Of a stretch of DNA of 29,258 nt, positions 8,353-16,799 are shown one piece after another (within the stretch, counting starts at the first letter, position 1; each line of letters opens with the position of its first letter). Under the pieces are notes generated by a model. It had not been told where the DNA came from and ran no database searches. It saw nothing but the letters and a program-made list of their open reading frames with translations. This stretch comes from Bacteroidetes/Chlorobi group bacterium ChocPot_Mid (GTDB lineage: Bacteria; Bacteroidota; Ignavibacteria; Kapaibacteriales; UBA2268), in NCBI GenBank assembly GCA_003731675.1, contig RCNQ01000006.1:1-29258 (forward strand). Reading direction: 5' to 3'. The position numbers and the translations under genes were made by a program.

Positions 8353-8785
8353 AGTGTTTGCCCTCTTTTTTTTGTTATTTAGAGATAAAAATTAGATGTT
8401 TTTAAAAAAATATAAACAATTTATTTATAAATATCAAATTAGAGACTCCTTCTTTCTCTTGTTTCCATTTTGTTCTCCTCAAAGTTTGTTCCTAATCTAC
8501 TTGAGGAATTTTACTTTTCAAACATATTATCTGAAAAATAAATTTCTTACCGTCTGCCATTCTCGCGAAAGCAGGAATCTGCTTAATAGTCAATAAAAGA
8601 GGTTGTCTCAAAAGTAATTTTTACTGACACACTGAAATTATCGAATTGTGATTTTAAAATATAATGTCATCATTCGACTAGCCTAACTTCGTCAGGTAAA
8701 CTCAGGATGACAAATTGTGTCTTATGAGACAACCTCTATACTTTTTATCAAAACATTACTTTTTCAAATCACGGTAATCACAGTC
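8353..8785. other. Intergenic gap between RCC1 paralogs with palindrome remnants
   Basis: No supportable gene. At about 8558-8584 is a degenerate copy of the widespread CATTCxCGCGAAAGCxGGAATC palindrome, followed by the MITE-like element at 8598-8737. From 8738 onward the sequence matches the downstream flank of paralog 1 (from about 6609). Confidence 0.6.
8598..8737. mobile_element. MITE-like element with 13-bp perfect terminal inverted repeats
   Basis: AGAGGTTGTCTCA (8598-8610) and its exact reverse complement TGAGACAACCTCT (8725-8737) bound a 140-bp element with no coding capacity. Internally, TGTCATCATTCGAC and CTCAGGATGACA form a second, imperfect inverted repeat. Terminal GAGGTTGTCTCA resembles ends of some insertion sequences, so a full-length parent elsewhere in the genome is likely. 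I see no clear target-site duplication. Confidence 0.7.
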
Positions 8786-10501
8786 TTATTTCATCAAAAT
8801 CATTTTACGAGCTTGTGTGTATGTACCAGCTTCAAGTTTGTATATGTACACTCCATTGCTTAATTCTTTTGCATCAAAATTTATTTTGTATGTTCCTGCC
8901 TCTTTCATTCCATTTACAAGAGTTCTAACTTCCTGACCGAGTACGTTGTAAACTTTTAAACTCACATTTGCAGCTTGTGGAATTGTGAATTCAATCTTTG
9001 TAGTAGGATTGAAAGGATTAGGGAAGTTTTGAGCTAATTTAAATTCTTGCGGAAAATCAACATTAGCTTCAACAATGTCGCTATATTTGAAAGAACCATC
9101 AAAATCAATTTGTTTTAATCTGTATTGCACTTTACCACTCGGTGGATTTTCATCAGTAAAGGAATAATCTTTAGGAGAGTTTGAATTTCCATTTCCCTGA
9201 ACAAAACCAATCTTGTTCCAATCTGTCACATTGAGCTTGCCCGCATTAGGCGGGACTGACGAAGTGTAACTTGCTCTTTCAATCTCAAATCCATAATTAT
9301 TCACTTCCGTTGCAGTTTGCCAATTAAGTAATACACTGCCATTTGAAACAGATGCAGAAAAAGATGTAAGCTCAACTGGGAGAACATTAGCTATACTTGT
9401 CTGAATTGGAACATTGCTGTCTGTGTTGTTTCCATTTCCAAGTTGACCATAGCCATTGTATCCCCAAGCCCAAACCGTACCGTCACTTTTGAGGGCAAGG
9501 GAATGATACCGTCCTGCAGCAATAGCAATGATGCCTGTAAGAGAGCTTACCTGCACTGGAACATTGCTGTCTGTGTTGGTTCCATTTCCAAGTTGACCAG
9601 AGTTATTGTATCCCCAAGCCCAAACCGTACCGTCACTTTTGAGGGCAAGGGAATGACCGTATCCTCCTGCAATAGCGATGATGCTTGTAAGAGAATTTAC
9701 CTGCACGGGAACATTGCTGTTGTTGGTGTTTCCATTTCCAAGTTGACCATAGGTATTCCATCCCCAAGCCCAAACCGTGCCGTCACTTTTGAGGGCAAAG
9801 GAATGATACCATTCTCCAGCAATAGCGATGATGCTTGTAAGAGAGCTTACCTGCACTGGAACATTGCTGTTAGTGTTGTTTCCATTTCCGAGTTCACCAT
9901 CCGCATTGTATCCCCAAGCCCAAACCGTGCCGTCACTTTTGAGGGCAAGGGAATGACCGTATCCTCCAGCAATAGCGATGATGCTTGTAAGAGAATTTAC
10001 CTGCACTGGAACATTGCTGCCTGTGTTGGTTCCATTTCCAAGTTGACCATAGCCATTGTATCCCCAAGCCCAAACCGTGCCGTCACTTTTGAGGGCAATG
10101 GAATAATTCGCTCCTGCTGTAATAGCGGTGATGCTTGTAAGAGAATTTACCTGCACTGGAACATTGCTGTCTGTGTTGGTTCCATTTCCAAGTTGACCAG
10201 AGTAATTGTATCCCCAAGCCCAAACCGTGCCGTCACTTTTGAGGGCAAGGGAATGACCAGATCCTCCAGCAATAGCGGTGATGCTTGTAAGAGAAGTTAC
10301 CTGCACGGGAACATTGCTGTCTGTGTTGGTTCCATTTCCAAGTTGACCATAGTTATTCCATCCCCAAGCCCAAACCGTACCGTCACTTTTGAGGGCAATG
10401 GAATGATTCGCTCCTGCTGTAATTGTTTGAGCGTAGGAAGAAGTTGGTACTGCAAACAAATAGATTGCAATAAGAAATGCGGTAATGATTAAATGTTTCA
10501 T
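8786..10501 (-). CDS. Secreted RCC1-repeat protein with type IX secretion sorting domain (paralog 2)
   Basis: 571 residues, same architecture as its neighbour: signal peptide (MKHLIITAFLIAIYLFAVP ... SYAQT), seven full repeats with core HSLALKSDGTVWAWGYN ... GQLGNGTNTDSNVPVQV, the LPVELTSF linker and an essentially identical C-terminal sorting domain. The repeats are more uniform than in paralog 1 (nearly all KSDG rather than a KNDG/KSDG mix). The last 150 or so residues and the 3' flank are almost identical at DNA level, indicating recent duplication or gene conversion. An in-frame palindromic element gives YTSSVPPNAGKLNVT in the linker. GGAG precedes the ATG. No own terminator hairpin is seen, although the inverted ends of the MITE lie just downstream. 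The repeat number probably changes by slippage. Confidence 0.88.
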   Translation of the reverse strand: MKHLIITAFLIAIYLFAVPTSSYAQTITAGANHSIALKSDGTVWAWGWNNYGQLGNGTNTDSNVPVQVTSLTSITAIAGGSGHSLALKSDGTVWAWGYNYSGQLGNGTNTDSNVPVQVNSLTSITAITAGANYSIALKSDGTVWAWGYNGYGQLGNGTNTGSNVPVQVNSLTSIIAIAGGYGHSLALKSDGTVWAWGYNADGELGNGNNTNSNVPVQVSSLTSIIAIAGEWYHSFALKSDGTVWAWGWNTYGQLGNGNTNNSNVPVQVNSLTSIIAIAGGYGHSLALKSDGTVWAWGYNNSGQLGNGTNTDSNVPVQVSSLTGIIAIAAGRYHSLALKSDGTVWAWGYNGYGQLGNGNNTDSNVPIQTSIANVLPVELTSFSASVSNGSVLLNWQTATEVNNYGFEIERASYTSSVPPNAGKLNVTDWNKIGFVQGNGNSNSPKDYSFTDENPPSGKVQYRLKQIDFDGSFKYSDIVEANVDFPQEFKLAQNFPNPFNPTTKIEFTIPQAANVSLKVYNVLGQEVRTLVNGMKEAGTYKINFDAKELSNGVYIYKLEAGTYTQARKMILMK

Positions 10502-11131
10502 AGTGTTTAATCTCCATTTTTATTAAGAGATAAAACTTTCTAAAACTTTTATGAATCAATCTGAACTTAATTTAAAAAATTTTTATTAATTTTTCAAATC
10601 TTTTAAATCAAAAATTTGTTGTTGAAGATTTTTTTGATAAAGCAAAAGACGAGCTTAAAAAAAAGTCCATCAAACCAACTTCTTAGTTTTATTGCAATTG
10701 ATAATTTATTTTGTTTTTCTTCTAAAAAATTTTCGTTAGAATAATCTAACATCAACAACGTGCTTGACAAATCTGATCACGTAGTGACAGGTCATGATTT
10801 GACAGATTATTGACTTCGTAGAAGTCACATAATTGTAACAAAATTATCACACCCTAAAAATTTTAATCTCTTTGCTGAAATAAATTATTTTGACAATCTC
10901 TGCTTTCTACAAGACAGTTCAAAGAAAATCTATTTTGAACCATCATCATAACAATAATCAAACATCTTTGATATTATTTTATAAACCTGTACAATCTTAA
11001 TTTTATTTGACTTCGTAGAAGTCATATAATTGTAGCAAAAACATCACCACAAAAAATTAAAACCTCGTAGAGGTTTAATAATAATTGATAATTTTCTCAA
11101 AAGACGATCATTAAATATTTTTGTTTATTGA
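10502..11131. repeat. Intergenic REP-like palindromes upstream of RAYT
   Basis: No supportable gene. The region holds P1 copies at 10812-10826 and 11009-11023 and P2 at 11061-11075. A third variant of the same design, CAC-GTA-GTG, is at about 10781-10789. The module at 10861-11060 repeats the one at 5709-5920, and 11076-11138 repeats 6511-6575 almost exactly, ending just before the transposase reading frame. Confidence 0.7.
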
Positions 11132-11209
11132 CTAATCGGGAATTATGGCTATCAAAAAAAATATTTTGGCATTTTCGATAGACAATTAGATAATTACAAA
11201 AATGGACCA

Positions 11210-11659
11210 ATGTGGTTAATGAAAGAAGAGATAGCCTCAGTCGTAAAAGAAGCAATTCATTTAAGAGATGGAAAAGAATATGATTTGATTGCTTATACAA
11301 TAATGCCAAATCATGTGCATTTAGTAATTACACCAATTAAATCAAATAATGTAAGTCGAAGCGAAGCTTCGACAAATACTCAGACAAACCAAAAATTATA
11401 TAACGAAGCTAACGCTTCGTTTTACGTTTTAACAAAAATTTTACAAGATCTTAAATCAAAAACTGCATTAAAATGCAACAAACTTTTAAACCGTCACGGT
11501 GCATTTTGGCATCATGAAAGCTATGACCATGTTGTTAGAAATATTGAGGAATTAAGAAGAATAGTTAATTATGTTTTGCTTAATCCTGTAAAAGCTACAT
11601 TAGTTGATAATTACGAAAAATGGAAATGGAATTATTACAATCCAAAATATTTGATTTGA
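11210..11659 (+). CDS. Y1 (HUH) transposase, REP-associated tyrosine transposase type, probably 5'-truncated
   Basis: 149 residues from the first ATG. MPNHVHLVI (about residues 32-40) is the HUH metal-binding motif of the Y1_Tnp family, and later HHESYDHVVRNIEELRRIVN and YVLLNPVKA are typical of RAYT proteins. RAYTs cut and join single-stranded DNA at REP hairpins through a tyrosine. Homology-like sequence continues upstream of the ATG in the same frame (GYQKKYFGIFDRQLDNYKNG, from 11147) but has no start codon before a stop at 11129-11131, so the true N-terminus has been lost or a non-ATG start is used. Two palindromes lie inside the frame (11355-11373 and 11402-11421), giving the odd residues SRSEAST and NEANAS. 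Single-copy RAYTs are generally host-domesticated and accompany intergenic REP repeats, as seen here. Confidence 0.8.
   Translation: MWLMKEEIASVVKEAIHLRDGKEYDLIAYTIMPNHVHLVITPIKSNNVSRSEASTNTQTNQKLYNEANASFYVLTKILQDLKSKTALKCNKLLNRHGAFWHHESYDHVVRNIEELRRIVNYVLLNPVKATLVDNYEKWKWNYYNPKYLI
11355..11421. repeat. Two palindromes inside the transposase reading frame
   Basis: GTCGAAGC-gaa-GCTTCGAC (11355-11373) and AACGAAGC-taac-GCTTCGTT (11402-11421) each have perfect 8-bp arms. They share the GAAGC/GCTTC arm and keep the frame open, so they look like coding-tolerant palindromic insertions of one family. Confidence 0.7.
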
Positions 11660-11753
11660 ATCTTCTATGGCAACAATCCATTAAACGCCGTTACACAAAC
11701 TGCATATTCAAAAAAAATTAAACTATCAAAAGTCTGTGTTACTTCTGTTTCTT

Positions 11754-13550
11754 TTACTTCCAGACTTTCTTTATAACATTCAAAAGCACAAAACCACTAA
11801 TCAAAAAAACACCGAGTAATAAAAATCCCATTTCGGTTCTACCATAAAGAAAACTTCCAATAGTGAAAAGGGAAGACCAAATAGTAATTGTCCCAGAAAT
11901 CCAACCGAGCAAACTCAATGGAATATTTTCTTTTTCAATTTCACTTGCGGAAAATGTAACACCCGATTTTTCTTTTATATATTTCCAACCCGGACCGAAT
12001 GGTTTAACTTTCTTGTAAAATTCTATTAAAACTTTTTCATCTGTTTGTGGAGCTAAAAACGCTGTTACTATCCATGAAATTGAAGTAAAAATAATTGTTA
12101 TAATTAAAGCAACATGTGTACTAAATTGAATTCCATTTTTATTAAGAATTAATAAAACAATTGAAACAACAAATGAACTAACCATTGCAGCAACTTCACT
12201 CCATGCATTTATTCTCCACCAAAACCAACGCAATAAATATAACAATCCAGTTCCTGCACCAATTTGTAATATTATATCAAAAGCATCTTTCGCACTATCT
12301 AAAAAGAAAACAAGCAATGAGGAAAGAATGAATAAAAATATTGTTGCAACTCTGCCTGCTAACACATAATGTTTTTCATCTGCATCTGTTTTAATGAATC
12401 TTCTATAAAAATCATGAACTAAATATGAAGCACCCCAATTCAAATGTGTAAGTATTGTCGATGAATTTGCTGCAATCAATCCACCAACTATTAATCCCAT
12501 AAATCCAACAGGAAGAAATTTTAACATTGCAGGATAAGCAATATCATGATTAATCAAACTCGGATCTAAATTTGGAAAAGCTTTTTGAATATCAGAAAGT
12601 TGTGGATAAACAATCAATGAAGCTAAAGCAACTAAAATCCATGGCCAAGGTCTTAAAACATAATGAGCAAGATTAAAAAACAAAACAGCACCGAGAGAAT
12701 CTTTTTCTGATTTTGATGCAAGCATTCTTTGAGCAATATAACTTCCTCCACCGGGTTCTGCACCTGGATACCAAACAGACCACCATTGAACAGCAATTGG
12801 CATTATAAAAATTGCAATTGCTACATCCCAATTATTTGAGAAGTCCGGTAAAAAATTTAAATAGTTAATTCCATTTGTTGAACTTAAATGAGAAACTTTT
12901 TCCACTAAACCTGATAAACCACCAACTTGTGGTAATGAAACTGCAAAATAAGCTGCAGCTATAACTGAAGTCATCATAATTAAGAATTGAACAAAATCAA
13001 TTACAAGAACTCCCCACAATCCAGATTGAGTTGCAAATATTACATTAAGAATTCCAACAAATAATAAAGTTTGCCAACGTTCGAAACCAAAGAGTATTCC
13101 AGCAATTTTACAAGCAGCAAGATTAACAGTTGCCATAATCATAATATTAAAAAATAATCCGAGATAAACAGAACGAAAGCCGCGAACAAAACTTGCAGCC
13201 TTGCCTGAATAACGAACTTCATAAAATTCTAAATCAGTCAAAACACCGGAACGACGCCATAACCTTGCATAAAAAAATACAGTCATCACGCCAGTTAAAG
13301 TGAATGCCCACCAAACCCAATTTCCAGCAACACCATTTCTTCGAACAATATCTGTAACTAAATTTGGTGTATCACTACTAAATGTTGTCGCAACCATTGA
13401 AAATCCTGCAAGCCACCAAGGTACTGATCTTCCAGAAGCAAAAAATTCAGATGTACTTTTTCCAGAACGCTTAGCAAAAAATAAAGCAGGGAAGAAGCAT
13501 ACTATTAATGAAGCAATGATAACAACCCAATCCCAAATTTGAAGATGCAT
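11754..13550 (-). CDS. Sodium:solute symporter (SSS/SLC5 family)
   Basis: 598 residues, strongly hydrophobic, with about 13-14 membrane segments. Family features are the early GRSVPWWLAGFSMVATTFSS segment (TM1-TM2, near the sodium site), YEVRYSGKAASFVRGFRSVY, and GLIVGGLIAANSSTILTHLNWGA, which corresponds to the conserved TM8-type segment. It should import a small organic solute with sodium across the inner membrane. Substrate cannot be assigned; Bacteroidota members include sugar and carboxylate carriers. The start is ATG at 13550 preceded by GGGAG. It stands alone, with no catabolic genes beside it and palindrome-rich gaps on both sides, so context gives no substrate clue. No damage to the frame is seen. 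Confidence 0.87.
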   Translation of the reverse strand: MHLQIWDWVVIIASLIVCFFPALFFAKRSGKSTSEFFASGRSVPWWLAGFSMVATTFSSDTPNLVTDIVRRNGVAGNWVWWAFTLTGVMTVFFYARLWRRSGVLTDLEFYEVRYSGKAASFVRGFRSVYLGLFFNIMIMATVNLAACKIAGILFGFERWQTLLFVGILNVIFATQSGLWGVLVIDFVQFLIMMTSVIAAAYFAVSLPQVGGLSGLVEKVSHLSSTNGINYLNFLPDFSNNWDVAIAIFIMPIAVQWWSVWYPGAEPGGGSYIAQRMLASKSEKDSLGAVLFFNLAHYVLRPWPWILVALASLIVYPQLSDIQKAFPNLDPSLINHDIAYPAMLKFLPVGFMGLIVGGLIAANSSTILTHLNWGASYLVHDFYRRFIKTDADEKHYVLAGRVATIFLFILSSLLVFFLDSAKDAFDIILQIGAGTGLLYLLRWFWWRINAWSEVAAMVSSFVVSIVLLILNKNGIQFSTHVALIITIIFTSISWIVTAFLAPQTDEKVLIEFYKKVKPFGPGWKYIKEKSGVTFSASEIEKENIPLSLLGWISGTITIWSSLFTIGSFLYGRTEMGFLLLGVFLISGFVLLNVIKKVWK

Positions 13551-14573
13551 ATTACTCCCAAAAATTTTGAGTAAAGATTAAACTCAACTTAATTAAAAAA
13601 AATAAAAGAAAAAATCATAGAGAAAACTTGCTTGTTAATAAATAAACCCAGATTTGTTATTAGAAATAATCTTTTAATTTAATAAAGTGCAGCAGAAATG
13701 GATTATTCAATCATTATAAGTCACTACTTGCAGCAGGTAAGTCTACAAAGAACATTTTTTATATCGTTATCAGCATCGTTACAATAACTGAACATCTTCT
13801 TTGTTATTGATAAATCTAATTATGATTTGACAGATTAATGACTTCGTAGAAGTCAAATATTTGTAGCAAATAGTTGTAGCACATAATTGTAGCAAAAATA
13901 TCACCACCAAAATTAAAACCTCGTAGAGGTTTAATAATATTTATCCTTGCTTGTAGCAAACAAATTCACAAAAAATCATTTATCAAATTGTTGAATCCTT
14001 TTTGTCACTTATCAAGTACGAACGATGATGACTTCGTAGAAGTCACATATTTGTAGCAAATAGTTTTAGCATCAATCTATCACCTCCACAATTAAAACCT
14101 CGTAGAGGTTAAATAATATTTTTCATTGGTTGTAGCAACCAAATTCATAAAAAATCATTTACCAAATTGTTGAATCCTTTTTGTCGCTAGTCAAGTACGA
14201 ACGATGATGACTTCGTAGAAGTCAAATAGTTGTAGCAAATATTTGTAACAAAAATTATCACCCCCCACGATTAAAACCTCGTAGAGGTTTAATAAAAATT
14301 TATAATCCCCTCAAAAGACGATCATTAAATATTTTTGTTTATATGTTATTCTTACAAAAATAATTGTCATTTTTATGAATGGTTAAATTTAATCTGTCTC
14401 TTTATTTATAACCAACTTAGCTTTACTTTTTTCTAATTGCGCTCATTAGAAATCTTTTCCGAATAACTAATTTGGGATAACAAAATTTTTAGCTGAAGAG
14501 AAAAATATTTAAATCAAGTAAAAAAATATTTTATAGATTTATCAAATTATTGCAAGGAATTAAAAAAAAAGTT
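13551..14573. repeat. 1-kb intergenic block of REP-like palindromes
   Basis: No supportable gene. P1 (GACTTC-GTA-GAAGTC) is at 13840-13854, 14030-14044 and 14209-14223; P2 (AACCTC-GTA-GAGGTT) is at 13917-13931, 14096-14110 and 14275-14289. The units repeat with a spacing of about 179-190 bp. The part at 13690-13800 resembles 5405-5520, and 14290-14342 repeats the CTCAAAAGACGATCATTAA block seen at about 6533 and 11096. Confidence 0.75.
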
Positions 14574-14581
14574 TATATTTG
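14550..14581 (+). promoter_or_regulatory. Bacteroidota-type promoter for tRNA genes
   Basis: TTG at 14550-14552 and TATATTTG at 14574-14581 are 21 bp apart, matching the -33 TTG and -7 TAnnTTTG consensus known for the primary sigma factor in Bacteroidota. It lies about 29 bp before tRNA-Leu and could drive both tRNAs. Confidence 0.6.
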
Positions 14582-14609
14582 CCCCCGCAATAAAAAATTG
14601 TTCTTTTAT

Positions 14610-14698
14610 GCCGGGATGGCGGAATTGGTAGACGCACAGGACTTAAAATCCTGTGGGTGTTAACACCCGTGCCGGTTCGAGTCCGGCTCTCGGTACCA
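14610..14698 (+). tRNA. tRNA-Leu(UAA), CCA encoded
   Basis: Class II tRNA with acceptor stem GCCGGGA / TCTCGGT, anticodon stem CAGGA / TCCTG around CTTAAAA (anticodon TAA), a long variable arm (gggtgttaacaccc) and T-arm GCCGGTTCGAGTCCGGC. The discriminator A is followed by an encoded CCA at 14696-14698. It reads UUA (and UUG by wobble), the main leucine codons in a low-GC genome. Confidence 0.95.
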
Positions 14699-14720
14699 GC
14701 ATAAAAAAATCAAACTATTG

Positions 14721-14794
14721 GGGTTCTTAGCTCAGTTGGCTAGAGTGTCTGCTTGACGTGCAGAAGGTCATAGGTTCGAATCCTATAGAACCCA
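14721..14794 (+). tRNA. tRNA-Val(GAC)
   Basis: 74 nt, acceptor GGGTTCT / AGAACCC, D-arm AGCTCAGTTGGCTAGAGT, anticodon stem TCTGC / GCAGA with loop TTGACGT (anticodon GAC), T-arm CTATAGGTTCGAATCCTATAG-like stem. CCA is not encoded. It follows tRNA-Leu by 22 bp and is probably cotranscribed. GAC decodes valine GUC/GUU codons. Confidence 0.94.
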
Positions 14795-14909
14795 CAATCA
14801 AAACCAATTATAAAATAGCTAATCAAAAAATTTATTTTTCTTTTATCTTTCAGAAAATTCCCGTTGATGATTTCAAGAAAAACATTATACCAATCTAAAG
14901 AATTTTTTA

Positions 14910-16154
14910 TCATCGTCCATTTACATTTACTCCATTCTGAAGCAACCAATTGTCAACAATTTTTATCAAACCTTCTGATGGTTTTTTATTTTTTGTTGCA
15001 AGAAGATCACCTTTCATAATAGAATTATTTTTTATTTTTAATTCAAGTGTTGCTTCTTCAAAATCATGAATTACTTTATATATGTAGCATCGTCTCTTCA
15101 TTATAGCTTCTTTGTATTGTCTCACACAATTTGATTGTCTTTTACTCCACGAATTCAGTTCTGAAACTGTTCTAATTGCAATTATATTTTCACTATCATC
15201 AATTGGAGGTAGTGGAAAAGTATTTTTGCTTTCCTTTAATTCATCTGCCTTTTCTTTAATTTCAATTTTCTTCGATTCTAATTTATTAAGACTGGTCAGC
15301 TTAAACTTTATGCCCCATCTATCAGCTAGTTTTTTAATATCCATTATTTCTGAAAGAAGTTCTTGAAAGTTCTCTGATGTGGTTAATTCTTCAATTGCAT
15401 TTTTTGAAAGATAGAATAAAATGTTTGGTATTTTGACAATCGTTAAAAGCAGATTGTGGTTTATGATTTTTACATGTGATAAATAATTTATTATCTCTTC
15501 TTTATTTTCATGATTAACATTTAAAAGTAATCTTAATTTAATAAGTAAATCTGTGGTAATGTTTTTAGGTTCTATTTTAGAAATGATTTTAACAATTCTT
15601 TGACTTGAGCCAAAAAAAGCAATTTGAAGAATTTCTTTTTGTTTAAATTTTATTAGGTTCTCAATATAACTGACATCTGAATACAATGAATAAGATTTAT
15701 TAAACTTCTCAATGTTTATTAAAATATAAGCAAGAACAGGATTGACCATGATTAAGTCAATTAACAATTTATCATACTGAGAGATTGCTTTAAGAATCTC
15801 CCAGTGTGAATTTGAATATATGCAAACAACATCATAATATGCGAGTGGAATAGTATCAAAAAAGTTTTGTTCATTGTTAATGATAACAGACAACTCTTTT
15901 GAATTAATTAAACCATTAACAACTTCAGTAGTAATAGACTTTCCATTTTCAATGTCAGGGAAAAGTATTTGTCTTTTTGATAAATTGATCTCAAGAGAAA
16001 CATGAACCCATAAATCTGTTTCTTTTGCTGTTATGAAAGCAACTAAATAAGGATAACCAACTACATACATTTCATAATCAGTTAGAACAAAATTAAACAC
16101 CAATTCTTTAGGGTATTTACAAAGTATTTGTTTCTTTAATTCTTTGAGAGTCAT
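14910..16154 (-). CDS. PcfJ-like protein
   Basis: 414 residues. The C-terminal third has the PcfJ-family pattern: IRTVSELNSWSKRQSNCVRQY (a conserved Cys-Val then Tyr near residue 345), RRCYIYKVIHDFEEATLELK, then GDLLATKNKKPS. PcfJ proteins were first noted on conjugative plasmids and are common in mobile DNA; their biochemical role is not established. The N-terminal 280 residues are helical and not recognised. It lies just after two tRNA genes, a common integration site, and before a decayed gene and the CRISPR array, which fits an accessory region. No clear ribosome binding site is seen upstream of the ATG. Confidence 0.65.
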   Translation of the reverse strand: MTLKELKKQILCKYPKELVFNFVLTDYEMYVVGYPYLVAFITAKETDLWVHVSLEINLSKRQILFPDIENGKSITTEVVNGLINSKELSVIINNEQNFFDTIPLAYYDVVCIYSNSHWEILKAISQYDKLLIDLIMVNPVLAYILINIEKFNKSYSLYSDVSYIENLIKFKQKEILQIAFFGSSQRIVKIISKIEPKNITTDLLIKLRLLLNVNHENKEEIINYLSHVKIINHNLLLTIVKIPNILFYLSKNAIEELTTSENFQELLSEIMDIKKLADRWGIKFKLTSLNKLESKKIEIKEKADELKESKNTFPLPPIDDSENIIAIRTVSELNSWSKRQSNCVRQYKEAIMKRRCYIYKVIHDFEEATLELKIKNNSIMKGDLLATKNKKPSEGLIKIVDNWLLQNGVNVNGR

Positions 16155-16385
16155 AAAAATAATTTGCCAACAGTTAAATTATTACTTAGTTCAATTCTTT
16201 TAATTCAGAATTTAAAAGACAACTGCAAAACCTTTGTTACATCTGTTGAAACCATAAAATTAAATTCAGAAGAACATTTATTGCTTTGCCAAGATTTATA
16301 TCATCAAAATAACGAATCATTTTTTCAGAATCATTAAACTTTGAAAATAAGCTGTATCAAAGCAAATAAATTTCTTATCTAAATA
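16155..16385. other. AT-rich gap, nothing identified
   Basis: I see no gene, RNA or organised repeat in this stretch between the PcfJ-like gene and the decayed gene. It is AT-rich and may contain more of the decaying reading frame. Confidence 0.4.
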
Positions 16386-16751
16386 TTAAGAAATTTTTAT
16401 AAGATAAGAATCAATCATTCCTAAATCGATAATAAGATTGCCTTCTTCATTAGTCTAACAGTATGATGTTTGCAAATGAAACGCTGAATATACAATAGTA
16501 TTCTTACCTTCATCAATTTTTAATGAATTTATAAAATATTGATTTTTAGAAAATACATCTGATAGTTCATCAAAAGAAAATCGTTTGATACTAACAATTT
16601 CATTTCAAATAAATCAACTAATAAAATATAATCTGTAGGATCATCAACAACTATATCATCTAATCTGGTTTCTCTCTTTATTTAATTGTTCACAATTATT
16701 AATCGGCTCATCAATATCTTTATCTTCATAATTATTTTTATTCAATTCCAT
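16386..16751 (-). pseudogene. Decayed small gene with frameshifts and an internal stop
   Basis: Reading the minus strand from ATG at 16751 gives MELNKNNYEDKDIDEPINN, then a stop. Coding-like sequence resumes in shifted frames: LDDIVVDDPTDYILLVDLFE, then IVSIKRFSFDELSDVFSKNQ and FINSLKIDEGKNTIVYSAFH. An in-frame TAG then follows, and after it TNEEGNLIIDLGMIDSYLIK to a final stop at 16386-16388. At least two frameshifts and one nonsense change are needed to restore one protein of about 120 residues. The family is not recognised. Decay fits the accessory character of the neighbourhood. Confidence 0.55.
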
Positions 16752-16799
16752 TACATGAGAAAAAAAATTATAATAATTTGATTTGACTTTACATGAATA

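Noticed and set aside
7315..10492. Long plus-strand frames opposite the RCC1-repeat genes
   Set aside because: They mirror the repeat period of the real minus-strand genes and lack signal peptides, ribosome binding sites or family features.
11097..11309. 70-aa minus-strand frame overlapping the RAYT 5' region
   Set aside because: Antisense to the transposase frame, leucine-rich low complexity, no RBS.
14740..14949. 69-aa minus-strand frame over tRNA-Val
   Set aside because: It crosses the tRNA gene in antisense, and the RIRTYD-like peptide is the usual artefact of translating a tRNA.
16739..16768. TCAATTCCATTA at 16742 as a further degenerate CRISPR repeat
   Set aside because: It matches 12 bases of the repeat but the rest diverges, the spacing to the next candidate is short, and it lies at the start of the decayed coding frame; chance is as likely.
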